Assembly (NCBI RefSeq): GCF_963855985.1
Contig: NC_087107.1
Location: 1,426,001 to 1,490,000 of the forward strand
Source of the DNA: Ostrinia nubilalis
Lineage: Eukaryota > Arthropoda > Insecta > Lepidoptera > Crambidae
Reading direction: 5' to 3'
DNA length: 64,000 nt
The translations under genes and the position numbers were made by a program. This document shows, one piece after another, positions 1 to 12,900 of the stretch. Below the pieces are notes generated by a model. That model saw only the letters and a list, made by a program, of their open reading frames with translations, was not told the origin of the DNA and did no database searches. Position 1 is the stretch's first letter. Every line of letters begins with the position of its first letter.

Positions 1-170
1 GGAATTTTTTGGTTTTTATATAACCTATTACACTCAGATATAATTGTGGCTTTCTATTGGTGAAAGATTTTTTAAAATCAGTGCAGTAGATCCCGAGATT
101 ACCCCTTACAATTTAACAAATATACAAACACACAAACTTTACCTCTTTATAATATTAGATTATAGATAGG
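1..170 (+). mobile_element. RTE-like non-LTR retroelement tail, 5' cut by window edge
   Basis: The segment shows the usual tail layout of a short lepidopteran RTE-like element. It has the words TTTCTATTGGTGAAAGATTTTT and GTGCAGTAGATC, then CAAACTTTACCTCTTTATAATATTAGA at the 3' end. The copies at 20543-20763 and (reverse) 52041-52243 share this order. The head is missing because the window begins inside it. The RTE label is from memory of lepidopteran repeats and has not been tested. Confidence 0.6.
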
Positions 171-213
171 TAATTTGAAACCCTATTTTGTTTTATTCTT
201 TTTTTTATTTTAA

Positions 214-291
214 ATATTTCACGATCCAAACTAATATTTACTGTAAGTAAATGCTATTAAATAGTAAATATTAGTTTGGATTGTGAAATAT
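214..291. repeat. 29-bp-arm imperfect palindrome
   Basis: The arms at 214-242 and 263-291 are reverse complements with one mismatch, separated by 20 bp. They contain GATCCAAACTAATATTTACT and its complement. The right arm abuts the 3' end of the next retroelement copy, so the palindrome may be a small MITE or hairpin that served as its target. Confidence 0.75.
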
Positions 292-672
292 CCTACTAAT
301 ATTATAAAGGCGAAAGTTTGGATGTCTGGATGTCATGATGTCTGGATGTTTGTTACTCTTTCAAGGAAAAACTACTAAACGGATTTTGTTGAAACTTTAC
401 AGTATTATTGTTTATAACCCAGATTAACATTATGACGATATGTGGCAAATAAATTTCAATAAATAAATAAGACGTGTCTAAAAGCGCCATCTATCGTCAT
501 TGGTTAAAATCTACAGCACTGGACAAACTACGGTATGACGTTCGTAAATATTCATTCGGGGGAAACCGTGAAACGCCATCTATTAACATGGGTAAAATGA
601 GGTAAAACATCATATCTAACGGGGGTAAAACGAGGTCCACACGAACGAAGTCGCGGGCGGCCGCTAGTTTAT
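291..672 (-). mobile_element. RTE-like short retroelement, near full length
   Basis: On the minus strand the copy starts with ACTAGCGGCCGCCCGCGACTTCG. It runs through GTTTCAACAAAATCCGTTTAGTAG and ends in CTTTATAATATTAGTAGG. Head and tail are both present over about 380 bp. A related head is at 32268-32273. Internal TGGATGTC/TGATGTC repeats appear near the 3' end. There is no coding capacity, so this is a non-autonomous copy. Confidence 0.65.
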
Positions 673-2240
673 AATAGGTAGCTTTCCCTCCGCAACCTTA
701 TTGGTATTCCATGTATGTGTCTTTTAACTGAGTTCTGTTAAACATTTCATGTAAAATTTGTCCAATTATAATTCTATTTACATCTGCATCTGTAAGCAAG
801 GATTCATGTTCTCCAGCCCAGATGCCGAGTAAACAGAATCGTCTTTCAGTGACGTGCAGCTGCCCCTATATTTGACCCACTGACCTAATTTTTTATTATT
901 TATTTGTGTCAGTGTGCTCTTCTAAAGAGTGAAGACGATTGTATGTAGGTAAGTTACTATTAAAATGTAATTTTAACTCATTGGTTTTGTCTCATATTTG
1001 AGGAATGTATCATGAGTAGAGTCTTAGTTTAAAAGGATGCCAACGATTTAAATTTCAATAGGTAGACAAAATTCAGAATTCCTAATTATCAAAAATTTTA
1101 GCTTTCTCCAGTAACACTGGTATTATTATACTGTGACTCATCAAAGTCATCATTGTCAAAAATATTGACAAATCGAGAACTGTCACGGCCAAAAAACTGG
1201 CACGCGTCCGTCCTCCGTAAGCGCCACCGCGCGACTGATTGAGATTGTCCAAGCCGTCATGGGCGATTTTTTCCACATTTTTTAACATAGTAACTAAATA
1301 AGACGCAATATAAAAATTTCATCCGTTAAAAGCCCTCAAGTTATTTCTGAACTTTAGTTTAGTAAAAGATTCAGAATCTCAAATCGCTTATTTTAAAAAT
1401 AAAACCATAATTAGAAAACGAATAGAGGTAACTTTGGGAATTTATTCTATCGAGTCAACTTCATCAAATCGTGTTTCCATCCGTTAATAGCCCTAGAAAA
1501 TATCCTCAACTATGCCCAAAAAAAATCTTAGCCTTTTATTTTACTGTTTAGTACCTCAAAAATGAAAAATGAAAACCTCATTTTCGCCATTTTCTCTGTT
1601 ACCCGGCCTTAAGCGTCTTATTTCTAGCTTATCGGTGACGTCATTGCTTTAAAATCTATTAATAATATTTTGCTGCATCATTATTACAAATGGTTTGAAA
1701 ACAGAATAAAAGAAACTAAAAATCTCAGGATTTTTTGAATAAATCCAACTTTAAACCGACCAAAGAACTCGGTGAATTTTGAATATTCAAATGTGACTCA
1801 TTTAAAGCTCCAATAAGACCAATTTATGTATAAAATAATACCAATGCTGAGCATTCAGTTGCAAGCATTTGAGGTATGAAATAACAAGCCAAATGTAGCA
1901 TGTCCGATTCGGTCGCCACAGAGTCTAGTGAGTCGGCGTAGCTATTTGTGTAATGACGCTTTTAGTATAAATATCTTGCGCGAATATGGTTGCGGCAGTG
2001 GAAGGGTTAAATTTACGAAATAGTAGAAGGCTAACTAGTTTCGTACTGATTATTTTGAACGGTACAATTTGACGCGCAGAAGTAAAGTACTTATGATCCA
2101 ATTAAAATTATGGCGCAGAACTAAGTTAAATGCAATCAGTTTTGGAAATGGATATGTTTGAAGTACCGGACTCGGTTTATGAATTATATTAAAATCTGAA
2201 AAGTACTATGGTAGGTAGTTAATTTAAAGAATTAAAGTAG
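673..2240. other. No gene seen
   Basis: The stretch is AT-rich single-copy-looking sequence. A minus-strand open frame of 68 codons at 1082-1288 has no splice, codon or family support. No terminal repeats were found by eye. Confidence 0.5.
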
Positions 2241-2389
2241 ATATTAAAAATGCGTCTTATGGTCACACACAGTCATTTAAAATGTTTCACAAAAGTAAAC
2301 CGCCTGTGTCTGTGGTCTGACTTCCAATGTGAGAAAAATTCTCTGCTCTGTTCAGTTGGTAGTATGGCTTGTACAAAGTACGCTTGGCT

Positions 2390-2532
2390 ACCACCATCTT
2401 CTTACCTAATTCTATCACATAACAACAATGTTAACAGCATTGTTGTATTCCGTCACTTAGAAAGACGGCCAGTTCCTCTGTGGTTGAGGATTCTGGCTGA
2501 AGTTCGCTTCCACCTTCACCTTGATCATGTAT
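2390..2532. repeat. Probable lepidopteran dispersed repeat fragment
   Basis: The segment with GGCTGAAGTTCGCTTCCACC and CTTCACCTTGATCAT matches a dispersed lepidopteran sequence I remember. In fuller copies that sequence continues into an ACCATCAGGTGAGAT tail, and such a tail occurs separately at 46077-46120. A 94-codon open frame over this segment is therefore unlikely to be a gene. Confidence 0.35.
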
Positions 2533-3212
2533 AAATAAAATCCGGTCTATATTTCTTCCTCATTCTTTTCATCTAAGTCGGTGTAGAGAAAGAAATTATT
2601 ATGACAGTTTCATCCCAAAAAGGATTTACACTTGAGAAATATGCGCGTACGCAGCTGTAGCTAATGATCTGTCTCATAGGAATCCAACTAATAGTACGCA
2701 TTTGGCAGACCACAGTTAACTATTTCTAGCTGATGGGTGAGAAAAATTGCAATTAAGCAATAAAAATTGTGATTCTTATGAGAAATATGCTATTTAAATG
2801 TCAGGGTTCTAATTGGTGACACAGTAATATATGGCACGAGAATGATTCCATAATTTAAGTAACCAGTGTTGTGGTTAGCAATTACGCTACTGTGTTTCCT
2901 GGTAAGCCTATTGCTAGAAGCTACGCAAAGCTGCAAGAGCAAAAGGGTAGGAAACTATGCCACTAAATTACTATGTTAGAGTTCTAAAGATGTTACAGTT
3001 TTATCTGGAAATAGGAAGCAGTATTATAGTAAATATCAATTATTAAATAATGAAGTTCTCGTTCGATATTGAGATTTGGTGGATGCGAGTATCGAATTTG
3101 ATACTATACTCGTAGTAACTACATATTCCAAACTGATAAAGTATAGAATTAGTCTTAGAAACTTCAAAGGTCTGGGATTCTAGGATGGCTTTACAACGGG
3201 TTACCTACGCCA

Positions 3213-3344
3213 TATCGAATGACAAATGATCGAAAATCAAAATATCGAACACGTTACATCGAACGATCAGAATATCGAACGATCAAAATATCGAATGATC
3301 AAAATATCGAACGTTCAAAATATCGAACGATCAAAATATCGAAA
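3213..3344. repeat. 16-bp minisatellite (AATATCGAACGATCAA)n
   Basis: At least five near-identical 16-bp units run from about 3275 to 3344. Degenerate units precede them back to about 3213. Variation is mainly ACGATC / ATGATC / ACGTTC. The unit carries a TCGA core. It lies beside a LINE fragment, so it may be an internal tandem array of a larger element. Confidence 0.8.
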
Positions 3345-3494
3345 ACGAAAAACATGTCATTGTGTCATACCATGAAACCGATGAAATAATGAAATAGCCC
3401 TTATTGGGGCAATACCTAGATATATCCATCTCTACCTAGTAGAGCTTCCTTGATGATAAAGCCAATAATAATAATATTAAAACATGATGATGAC

Positions 3495-3585
3495 TCAAAA
3501 TCATGAAAAGTACGCCTGGAGACGCATAACGCGGAGGGCCGACCCCAAATAAAATGGGAATGGGCCAGGCAAAGGAGATGATGAC
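3495..3585 (+). mobile_element. Non-LTR retrotransposon 3' remnant
   Basis: The plus strand reads AWRRITRRADPK-stop, followed by AATGGGAATGGGCCAGGCAAAGGAGATGATGA. This is a 3'-terminal signature I associate with a common lepidopteran LINE whose tail is a short TGATGA run. Only the last few codons remain. Confidence 0.6.
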
Positions 3586-3589
3586 GTCT

Positions 3590-4110
3590 CAACTCTTTAA
3601 CATAAAAATATCAAAAATAATCCAAAAACTCTCACATACAAACGCAACAACCAGTCGGTACAAAAAGTAAACAAACTGTCTCTTTGGCCTGAAACAAGCT
3701 TTGCAAGCACAAAAACAATATTTGCGATAACAAAGGCAAGTCTCAAGACGTGCGCCAAACAAAGCGCGGTCGCCACGCAGTCTGCACGCACGTGTATTGG
3801 GTGCACGTAAATGGTATTGTTTTAATTAACACAGCTGACACTATTAATATTGAAGCTTAGAGACTAGATAATTATTGGTATAGATGTATTAGAAGGTTCT
3901 AGAACTTTATTGATTGCTCGTAGGAGTTAGATACAACAAACTACAAATATGTAGGAATATTTTTTTCATTTTAAATAATTTAAAAAATAATGAGCTTGTT
4001 GAATAACATTTAAAATTCAATAAAAAACGATAATTATGAGTAAAAAATTTGGTCACAAACTGGCAATAAGCTCCTTTGAATAATACCTACTTAATTAATC
4101 TACTCTATCC
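3590..4110. other. No gene seen
   Basis: The stretch is AT-rich, with a GC-richer patch near 3720-3820 that holds ACGCACGTG and GTGCACGT. A hydrophobic 69-codon minus-strand frame overlaps it but has no further support. Confidence 0.4.
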
Positions 4111-4113
4111 TTG

Positions 4114-4152
4114 GGGGAGGTCTTTATCCAGCAGTGGACGTCTTTCGGCTGA
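4114..4152 (+). mobile_element. LINE ORF2 C-terminal scrap
   Basis: The codons read G-G-E-V-F-I-Q-Q-W-T-S-F-G-stop, followed by AACGAACAAACGAA. The same ending occurs at 40487-40582, 45745-45861 and, in reverse, 9855-9957. It is too short to infer more. Confidence 0.6.
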
Positions 4153-5400
4153 AACGAACAAACGAATCTACTCTAAACTATTAGAGTAAATGGTACCTTT
4201 AAAGGATTTTTATAACTGCAATGCAATTAGTAAAAAATATTTCAAGATGGCATAATTATAATCACGCATAAAGAATTATCAAACATTACTTCTAATGGCA
4301 GAAACTGATATCTGTCAGCACTCCGTTTGATAAAGTTGTAACATAACCCAAGAACTACAATTTAAATAGTAACCGACGCCATATTTCACTCATCCATGAT
4401 TAATGTCATTAATTTATCTCTCACATACGTTTAAAGCTCGTGTCAAGTAATGCCAAGGGCAGCTTTATAGCACTAAACATTTTTCCAGTTTCCATTTTCA
4501 GTAATAACATGTTTCAACTCATTTGATCACATACGACGAGTTCCACCACCCGTCTTGAACAACTTAAGTTTCAAAACGATGTTACAGGAAAAGCGACTTC
4601 CGATTTTACAAGATACGGTTCATTTTACACTGACAATCGAAGAATCTAGTGCTTTTATGAAGTCTGAACGCATGTGTAGGGCCGTAGTAATCAAGGTCTA
4701 CAAGTCTTTGCAAGTTGAATGTCAACGTTTTGTTTATATTTGTATAGAAACTATAATACATGTGTATAAGATTTACTGTCTTTGCAATATTGACTTTTCA
4801 AAGCACACAACAGAGCTTAAAGTTGATTAAAAGGACTTCGCTGCAATTTCAAATGCATGCGCAGAACAATCATTATTTGCTTTAGTAATAAAGCACGCAG
4901 ATATAAGCAATTATAAAGATTTTCTTGCCAACAAATGTTTGCAAAGTTATGGTTCAGCATTAACAAGATGAAATAATGAACTTAAAATCACCCCGCAAGC
5001 AGAAAGTTGAACTAATAATTGATAAAGGATGATGGGCACTTTTCTATGGAATTTGGGCGTAAAACCAACAGAAATGTAACTACTATTATTTGTTAGGACT
5101 TGAAATCGGAAATATATTTTCATATAAATAACTACCAAAAACTCCCGGGTTTGCTTGGAAATTGACATAATGTGTAATAGTAGGTAATAGGTGCTTTATT
5201 GCGCAAACAAAAAATATTATTAATTAATATACTTATCTACTTACATTTTAAATACATTAAGTTATTTATCCATTATTATGTCCAACAGTTCAGGAGTGGG
5301 GCCAACAAATGGTATATTTAAACCATGTTCTACATTATAAGCGTAGGACCATACCTAGGTACCATTTAGAGAAATGACATGAACAAAGTCATGTTTCAAT
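4153..5400. other. No gene seen
   Basis: The stretch is AT-rich unique-looking sequence. Open frames of 91 and 73 codons occur at 4555-4830 and on the minus strand at 4947-5168. Both are within chance expectation, and neither has splice or composition support. Confidence 0.4.
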
Positions 5401-5424
5401 GGGATTTCTACCAGTTAAGTTGTA

Positions 5425-5690
5425 GTGTTGTCGCATAATCGATCACGGATCGATTATTAATCGATATTGCCAAATAACGATTTATCGATTAACAATTCGA
5501 TTAATCGAGTTTATTGATTTCCATCATTACTATCATGTGATTGTTAATTCAATTCCTTATTATCAGCAATATAATCGATAATTGCAATCGAATAATCGAT
5601 TATGATGTATTCGGTATACATACTTACCAAATCGATAGAATCGATAGTAAGATATGATACAATACTCTCAATATGATCGATAAAAGCAAT
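5425..5690. repeat. ATCGAT-rich, self-complementary patch
   Basis: More than ten ATCGAT, TCGATT or ATCGATA words occur in about 260 bp, for example ATCGATCACGGATCGATT, ATTAATCGATATTG and AATCGATAGAATCGATAG. The word is its own reverse complement, so the patch can fold in many registers. It could be a decayed simple repeat or a cluster of DREF/BEAF-like sites (TATCGATA/CGATA). The sequence alone does not decide. Confidence 0.55.
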
Positions 5691-5699
5691 CTAATTGAC

Positions 5700-8020
5700 C
5701 TAATACTATTTTTATTACCCTAATGTGATGTGAAATACTATGGAAACCTTGCATATTCAACGACCTCTATCTCCGTATCCCCGCGTATTTCAGGATTGTT
5801 GTCATACTATGAAATGAAGTACTAGTATTATGCTTTAATTTAGTATACTTTTTGTTTCTGTTGGTTTAACGCCCAATATGCCCATCATCCTTTAGACATC
5901 ACAAAATATTAATGTCATTATTAAAGTCAATACAACTTTAAAACAGAACCCAATAAAGATCACTGTTCATGAATAATAAAGACATGAAAATATCACAATT
6001 ACACTCAGAATTTACGACCCATAACTTGGCAAGTAGATTCTGAGATCTTGGCCCATCAGACTAAAAATAACAAAGGTTAATATTGTGTTGAGGGCTATTT
6101 TTAACTTCGAAGAAATGGAAGATATTCTGTCGCGTGTGGTTTTTATTCAAAGTAAGTTAATAATTCATTACTTGGAATTGTTGGATGTACAACATCAGAC
6201 TATAGTAACCATATTTGCAGCAAAATCACCCTTATTACAGCAAATTTAGATACCAGTGATTATTTTTCCACAACCATCGTCTGTACCTTTTTTACATCCC
6301 TTTATCATACGGGTAGCGACAGGAGTTTTAATTAGTATTATAGTATACATTATTAATTTAACGTAGAATACTTCTACAATAACATTATTAATACATGCTT
6401 AGAATTTCGAGAACAAAATCATGTCACTAATCAAACGTTTTAAATTTGAATAATCTTCTATCTGGTTCATTAAGAACTCTTTAAGAAGCTTACTGATGAA
6501 ATGGATATCAATTTCTTTCCTACAATCACACCTCAGATTCGGGGGCACGCACCTCGATGGCGCCTTTTACGGGCGTCTGATGATCAAATTCGGTGAGCCG
6601 AGTGGAATTGTAATGTGTTACTTGCAGTGGACAGTAAATTTAACGGTACTTGTTGCAAGCTGGTCAAACAACAACATTGGTGCAAATGGGAGACGGTAGC
6701 GGATAAGTTGTAATAGGTGACAATGCTAAGAGAGAGAGAGAGAGTTGGGTTACAAACAGGCTAAGTTAATAAGTTGGAAACAGTATTTTTGTACTTATTC
6801 CAATGAATTAGAAGACAAAGATAGTGATACTAAACAATTTGCTCAAATAACAGGTGGGATCAGATTGTATTGCCAAAATTTTTGGAAACCTATTTAACAA
6901 GTAAATCTAAGTTACACATTATCTTCCTACTAATTTGTAAATGTGGAAGATTATTTCCTTTTTAAAGTGATTAAGATAATTATTTCGTGTATGATTTAAA
7001 GTCTTATTGTTTATTTTCATGCATCGTGAAATTCATAATTAATATTATTGTTTGATTTGGTTTGAGAAATTACTAAATCTGCCTGTCCTACTACTACCGT
7101 TCGCTTCTCATTTCCAACTTGTGCCACAAACCAGTATTCCCAAACAGGTTCTGTGTTGTTTGCAAACTTTGCGTTTGTTTACGTTTTATTTTTAGCAATA
7201 TCGTCTGAATTATCGAGTCAACGCGGACTTTTGATTGTGCTATAAACGTTATCAGTTTTATACCAACTTTTGTGGTTATTTGAGAGGAAATTGTCCTGTA
7301 ATTAGAAGTTGAGTGTTATTATAAACGGATATCTTTTCTTTAAAAGCCAGGGTTTTTTCTGGGATAATATCAACGTTAAGTTCTCGAGTAATTGTATCTT
7401 TATTTACATCTCCTTTGATGACTATCATTTACAAAGATATCACTTTTAATGTGTCCAGCTTAAGATTTTGCTCTTCTAATTTTATTTTAATCACTACGAG
7501 TATGAACTGGTTCTGTACGTACGTGTCAAGGTTCTTTCCGTCCTGTCCTGTCCTGTCGTTTTTCGCAGGAATTGTTTTTTGTACCCCGTTTAGAAGTAGA
7601 CGTGTTCTAATATTTACATTCGACACCAACATCCCGTTTGAGTGTCCCGTAAAATTCCGCTTTTGCAAAATCTCTTTTGCAAAAAGGCCATCAAATAAGA
7701 TAGTTTTCGTGCCTATTTTCTGGCTCTATCATTATATTACTTCATGTACCTAATTTGATCAAAACAAAACAGCCATTGATTTTCCCATCGCTCAATCGTC
7801 TCATACAAAATTCATGGTCACGTACACTACTTGTATGGAGTGGGCGAATGACCGATTGCGTCGGTACGTGTGTGAAATATTCTGTTTGTATTATAAATGT
7901 ATGGATGCTCTGTATGCAAAAGGTGTGATCTCTTTAATTAACATTTTGTGATTTTTCATACTTATCGTTCCGCAGCTGTCATTGAACGTTTCCTGTAGTT
8001 AATTGCAATCAATAGTCTTA
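5700..8020. other. No gene seen
   Basis: The stretch is intronic or intergenic. An (AG)7 run is at about 6729-6742, and a CCTGT tandem (four units) is near 7540-7556. Long frames on both strands at 7415-7753 overlap each other and are of chance length. Confidence 0.4.
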
Positions 8021-8021
8021 A

Positions 8022-8172
8022 TTTTTTTTATGCTAGACAAGGCAGGTGATTTTGACCGCAATCGCACCTGGTGTTAAGTGAGATGCAGTCTAGGATGGTA
8101 CATATCTGCCCTGTAAGTGCCTATTCACTCTCGCCTTGAAAACGCCCGGATTATAGTGTTCAGGAATATATT
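8022..8172 (-). mobile_element. LINE 3' end with ORF2 C-terminal codons
   Basis: On the minus strand an open stretch reads NPGVFKARVNRHLQGRYVPS-stop. It is followed by ACTTAACACCAGGTGCGATTG and ends in TAGCATAAAAAAA. The plus-strand poly(T) at 8022-8029 is the reverse of its poly(A) tail. Shorter copies lie at 35462-35595 and 36817-36902. This is a known lepidopteran retroelement tail by recollection, truncated at its 5' side. Confidence 0.65.
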
Positions 8173-9284
8173 CTGTATATCCTAGTAATAGAAATCCTTG
8201 GACGTCATTTGGCTGAAACGAATGGACGTACATTTGTTATGATCAGTAAGACTTTCCAAAAGTTATAGTACCTACTTCAAATCTAAATATCTCTATTTAA
8301 GATATTATAATATAATTTTACCTTTATTTTTTTTAAACAATATTAAGAGTCCTCCATCACACGACATTGTTGCATCTTACCGCAGCCGTGTCTTATTTTT
8401 CAAGCCAATAACTTTAATAACAGTATTTACCGAAGCACCTAAAGAACATTTAATTTACCAACTTGTTAAGAGTTTCAGACAAAAACAACCAAGTGAACTG
8501 AGGACTTGGTTATCACGAAGCAAATATTATGAGAGCGATCCGTCGGCAAAGCCAAAGGCGCGGCTCGTGGTAAACAAAACCAAACAATAACGAATAGTTG
8601 ATATTGTTTACGGTACCAGTTATTTCTGGATGTTTCCAGTTTCGTAAATACACGGCGGGAAATTCTTCGCTTATGGTGGCGCTACGTGGTTAGTGATGCC
8701 AACAATCACGACATCGACAAAAAAAATCTAGATAGGTAGGACGAATTCATTAAGACACTGGTACCTAGCTAATAAAATTTATCGGCTAGACTTTCAAAAA
8801 TAAAATCCCAAAAAATGTCTGTCCGTCTGTCTGTCTATCTACTAAGTTGTAGTAGTTGTAAGTTGTTGTCTAGTTTCTATCTTTTCAGTTAATTTTTACG
8901 CAGTTGCGTTTTTATACTAACCAGATCCAAATACATGTATTTAAAAATCGTATTTCTACAGGAAATTGAAAACAGTCGGAAGTAAACAGGTGGTTGGTAC
9001 TCGTTACGATCGATTTTATTGAAAACCTTTATTCATGTATTTTCTAGAATGCTGGACATCATACATAAATGCAGTATTGGCTGGTCTCCAACTGCATCAT
9101 CGCATGATTTATTTTCATTTACAATTTTATACTAGTTCCTCGTTGGTTGGCAATGCACTTGATCTTCGATAGTAAGCATTTATACTTTTGTTTGTTGTTG
9201 TTTATAGACTTGACTAGAAAAGCTTTCAGTAGGTCCCAAAAGGTGCTATTATGATAGATCACCTGTAGTTTGGAATCTCAATGG

Positions 9285-9350
9285 AGAAAAATAAATAATA
9301 ATAAGTAGTCCACCTAGTCTCAAACAAAGCAAAGCTTGTCCTATACGTAC
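9285..9350 (-). mobile_element. SINE 3' tail fragment
   Basis: The reverse strand carries ACAAGCTTTGCTTTGTTTGAGACTAGG and an A/T-rich end. This matches the 3' part of the tRNA-headed SINE at 63541-63794 and the interrupted copy at 31205-31425. Confidence 0.55.
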
Positions 9351-9615
9351 TTATAGACAGCTGAAATAAACATAATTGTTGATATCATAGCACATTAATA
9401 CGAATAACATAGATTGGGATCACATTATTGTCGATATTATCCTATTTTATATAGAGCGAATCTTTACTGTATTCACATTTTTTAAGTCACTATTTTTTAT
9501 CACCACCATACCTAACCAGTACTTGAGATTAGTACCTATGTAAGTACAGTAAAATGTATGACATCTTCTACATCTACAATGTTATCGATAGTTCCAGCTA
9601 ATTACAATCCCATCC

Positions 9616-9854
9616 CTATCCTGTTATTACTTTATGAGAAATAGAAGCGCGTTGACGTAGGTCACGACCATCTGGCGCGCACAACTGTTTGTGAGGTTTT
9701 AATGCTCTCGTCTGTGCTGTGTCTGGAGACACACTTATTGTCTTTTGGTCTCGTTTGGTTGTTTTAAAAATAGTTTCAGTTTTATAATTAAGGTCATTAA
9801 CTTTGGATTCGCCACAATCACCATCCTCGGTGTGTTCTCTTAATGAAATAGCGT
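9616..9854 (-). other. Coding-like open frame of unknown identity
   Basis: A minus-strand frame of about 80 codons is polar and acidic or lysine-rich, with the stretches TEDGDCGESKVND and TISVSPDTAQTRALKPHK. Its composition is more protein-like than most chance frames here. It sits immediately 3' of a LINE fragment on the same strand and could be retroelement-derived. No start context or splice sites support it as a host gene. Confidence 0.2.
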
Positions 9855-9957
9855 AGGACGTCAACTGCTAAATATAGGCCTCCCCCAATGATTTCCATGT
9901 TGATCGATTGGTAGCGGCCTGCGTCCAGCGCCTTCCTGCTACCTTTATAATGTCGTC
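9855..9957 (-). mobile_element. LINE ORF2 C-terminal fragment
   Basis: The minus strand reads IKVAGRRWTQAATNRSTWK, then SLGEAYI, a stop, and QLTS. This is a mutated copy of the frame kept open at 45745-45861. The in-frame stop replaces a glutamine codon (CAG to TAG), so the copy is dead. Confidence 0.75.
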
Positions 9958-9959
9958 GA

Positions 9960-12900
9960 AGATACAACATTTAATCTCGGTTGATTGTTTTAAAAATTGT
10001 TTTAGTCAAAGACAATTAGTTTGAAGTTTTACATTAGATTATACCGCCATTTCTGTCATAAAAAGGATGCGTAGGAAGCGAACTAATAATATCTGTGCGA
10101 TTTTGATTTGTAGGTAATTTGAATCTACTGCCTTAGGCTGAGTTAAAATTATTTGATGAATTAAAATTATTATCATTTTATTGTATCAATTTTATTCTGT
10201 TTGAGAAAAATATTATTTTTAAAGGCTACTTACAAAACTCTTTCTTTTTTTTTCCATAATCGCTCTTTCACTCCGCCAGATTGATGGTGGAAACCACGTT
10301 AATTAGTGGCTAAAACCGCGATTTGGGGTCAAATTGATTGCAAATTGGCTGCTACCGGTTTTGCGAGTGAAAAAAAAGATATTGACTCTGGCGTGGTCCA
10401 AGAAATAAAAAGAGGCAGGTTTACTAACTTTATTATTTTTAATAATATTTTATCAACTTTAAAATGTAGAGATGTGTCATCATCAGCAAATTACACAGTA
10501 TCATATAGATCTGTAAATTATTGAAGGTCATTAATATAAATAAGGAATAGCAAAGGACCTAATATTGATCCCTACGGAATACCTATAGTTGGAGATGATT
10601 AGGAATAAACAAAATTGTCCAATTTGTCTCATAAAATAAAGATTAAAAATAATATTTTACGAGTGCTTATAACTTGAACCAAATCAAATTAAGTACATCG
10701 TATTGCACTTTGTGTTTTATTCGGGAACTAATTTATTTACGGTTTGTTTTTATATTCAAATTATATAGTTTAAGCTCTTACTTTTAAGCTAAATGAAATG
10801 TCTTTTATTTTATTACACTTAAGTTCAAAATTGAACATTTTTTATCTACATAATAATAGACGCCAGTAAGAATATCAATATCAGCATTGAGGCATCTTAA
10901 ACAGTTCTAATAAGTACGATTTTACTAAAAAAATACATAAAAATAGTCTGATTTGCAACGACTGTATAATATTTTAATTCATAATTTTCCCAATTCTGTC
11001 TGTTGTGGACTTGTGGGTATGCAAAATAATATTTTATGGCCAAAGTAAAAAGGTATCAAATGACCAAAACAGCTTTAAATCATCAAAACAATACAAAAGT
11101 GATACAACTAGCGACGCGCGCGCAGTTCGGGGTCGATCAACTCGGACGGTAGCGCTCGCTTTTTGATACACACCTACATTATAAAGCTGTTTGTGTGGAG
11201 TTTGATATCTTTTAGAAGATCTTGTTTAATTGTTATAATGAAAATTTTAATTGCTAGTGATGATTAATTTTATTTTTATTCGTCAGTAGGTATTACCAAT
11301 TGAGTACCTATCTGGTCCATAAATTCGTTTTATTTTGTTCTACTTATGGATTGAAAAATGGACAATCAAGTGTAGCGTTAGGTACTTTTGAATTTTACTA
11401 GTGGACTTCAATAGACTCATATTTTTGTGCTATTGTTCGCATGTACCTACCAAAATAAAAAAAATAAAAACAGATTTTACGGTGTTAAAGAGGCACATCA
11501 GGGTTAAACTTTGACACTTCATGCATTGATCGATCTGCATTATTTTGTAAAAATATGGGACATTTGATACTGGCGTCTCTACAATTTAAAGTAACTATCA
11601 TAGGTATTATATTTATTCCATCGCGAGAATCATACCCAATAGTTTCAGATGGTGTTGAATTAAATTTAAATTTTCAACGGTGTCCATTACACCTATTCAA
11701 ACGTTCAAATGATACCAAAAAAACTAAATCTCAGAACACAATCAATTAGATTTAACACATCCCGCTTCATCGTGAAAGGTTTAAGAGACAGCATCATTCA
11801 TCATTCACGAGAATCAATGTATTCATGGACATAAAAACTTATTTTATATTCGGAAGCCAGTGTAACTGAGAAGTTTTTTTTAGTAACAAAATATTCAAGT
11901 TTTTTTACAGACGTTTAGATTTTTTAGAGATTTCTAAACAGGTTTTCGTTACAATTAATGATAGAGTTACAGCAATTGTAAGGTATTGCTACCTTTACTT
12001 GTTATTTAAATTTTCTTTTTAAGCTCAAATGGTAGCTTTAAAATTGGTGTTTTCTTTTCTTTTGTTATGAACCACTTTAAATCTTTACTGAGTACAATAT
12101 CGACTATTTTTTTGCTTTTAGTTGGTTAGGTAAAATCTTCATAATGTCCTATTTTTTTAATAAAAATAGAGACCAAAAAGTAACCACACTATTTCATAAA
12201 AATAAAACTGAACTAAAACGGCATATGAGCTAAAGCAAGTAAGTAAATATTTACAAATTACGCGTCTATCACCGTTCTATTTCTGTCTCTGTTAGTTTAC
12301 GAGTGCGGAGTTGAAACAATAAATCAATTTCAGCGCGTGTCAAGCCAGCGCATTAGCAACTTGGATCAGTCAACAGTCAGAATGGTTTTGTTCTTTTTGA
12401 CGATGAGATTGACATTGGAGCTGGAAGACATCAAATTGCTCTTTACAATAAAGAAGCAATTGAAAAAAAAAAGATTGCTTATTAAAACGAAACGAGACAA
12501 AAATTGCAGCAAATCGTTTGGTACCTACTTTATTTTTTTATATTTACAGTTGAAAGTAAAAAGGTGACTGAGCATCTTCAGTAACTTAGTCTATAAATCT
12601 CAAAGGTGGTTCAAATTCAGGGTGGTTATAACTAGGTAGGCTATTAATCTAAGAAACAAATACAAAAAAAAAAAATTCAATTCGAGAGTAACCCACATGA
12701 TGGCAATTTTTTCTACTACATCCCAATTATGTGCTGCTTTTTTTTGTCTACAAATACTTCAAATTTTGCACCAGTATTCCAATAGTACCCCAATTTAACA
12801 AATTTACCCCACATTGACGGATCCACACAATGATGATTTGAAATAGGAACAGGTGTTCCAATATTATTACTACAATGCATTATAGTAAAAAAAGAAAAAG

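Noticed and set aside
2250..2534. 94-codon plus-strand gene
   Set aside because: The 3' half coincides with a dispersed repeat and there is no coding signature.
3597..3806. Hydrophobic 69-codon minus-strand frame
   Set aside because: Hydrophobic frames arise easily opposite A-rich sequence. No upstream signals.
7415..7753. Overlapping long frames on opposite strands
   Set aside because: Mutual overlap and low-complexity CCTGT repeats explain the absence of stops. No coding features.
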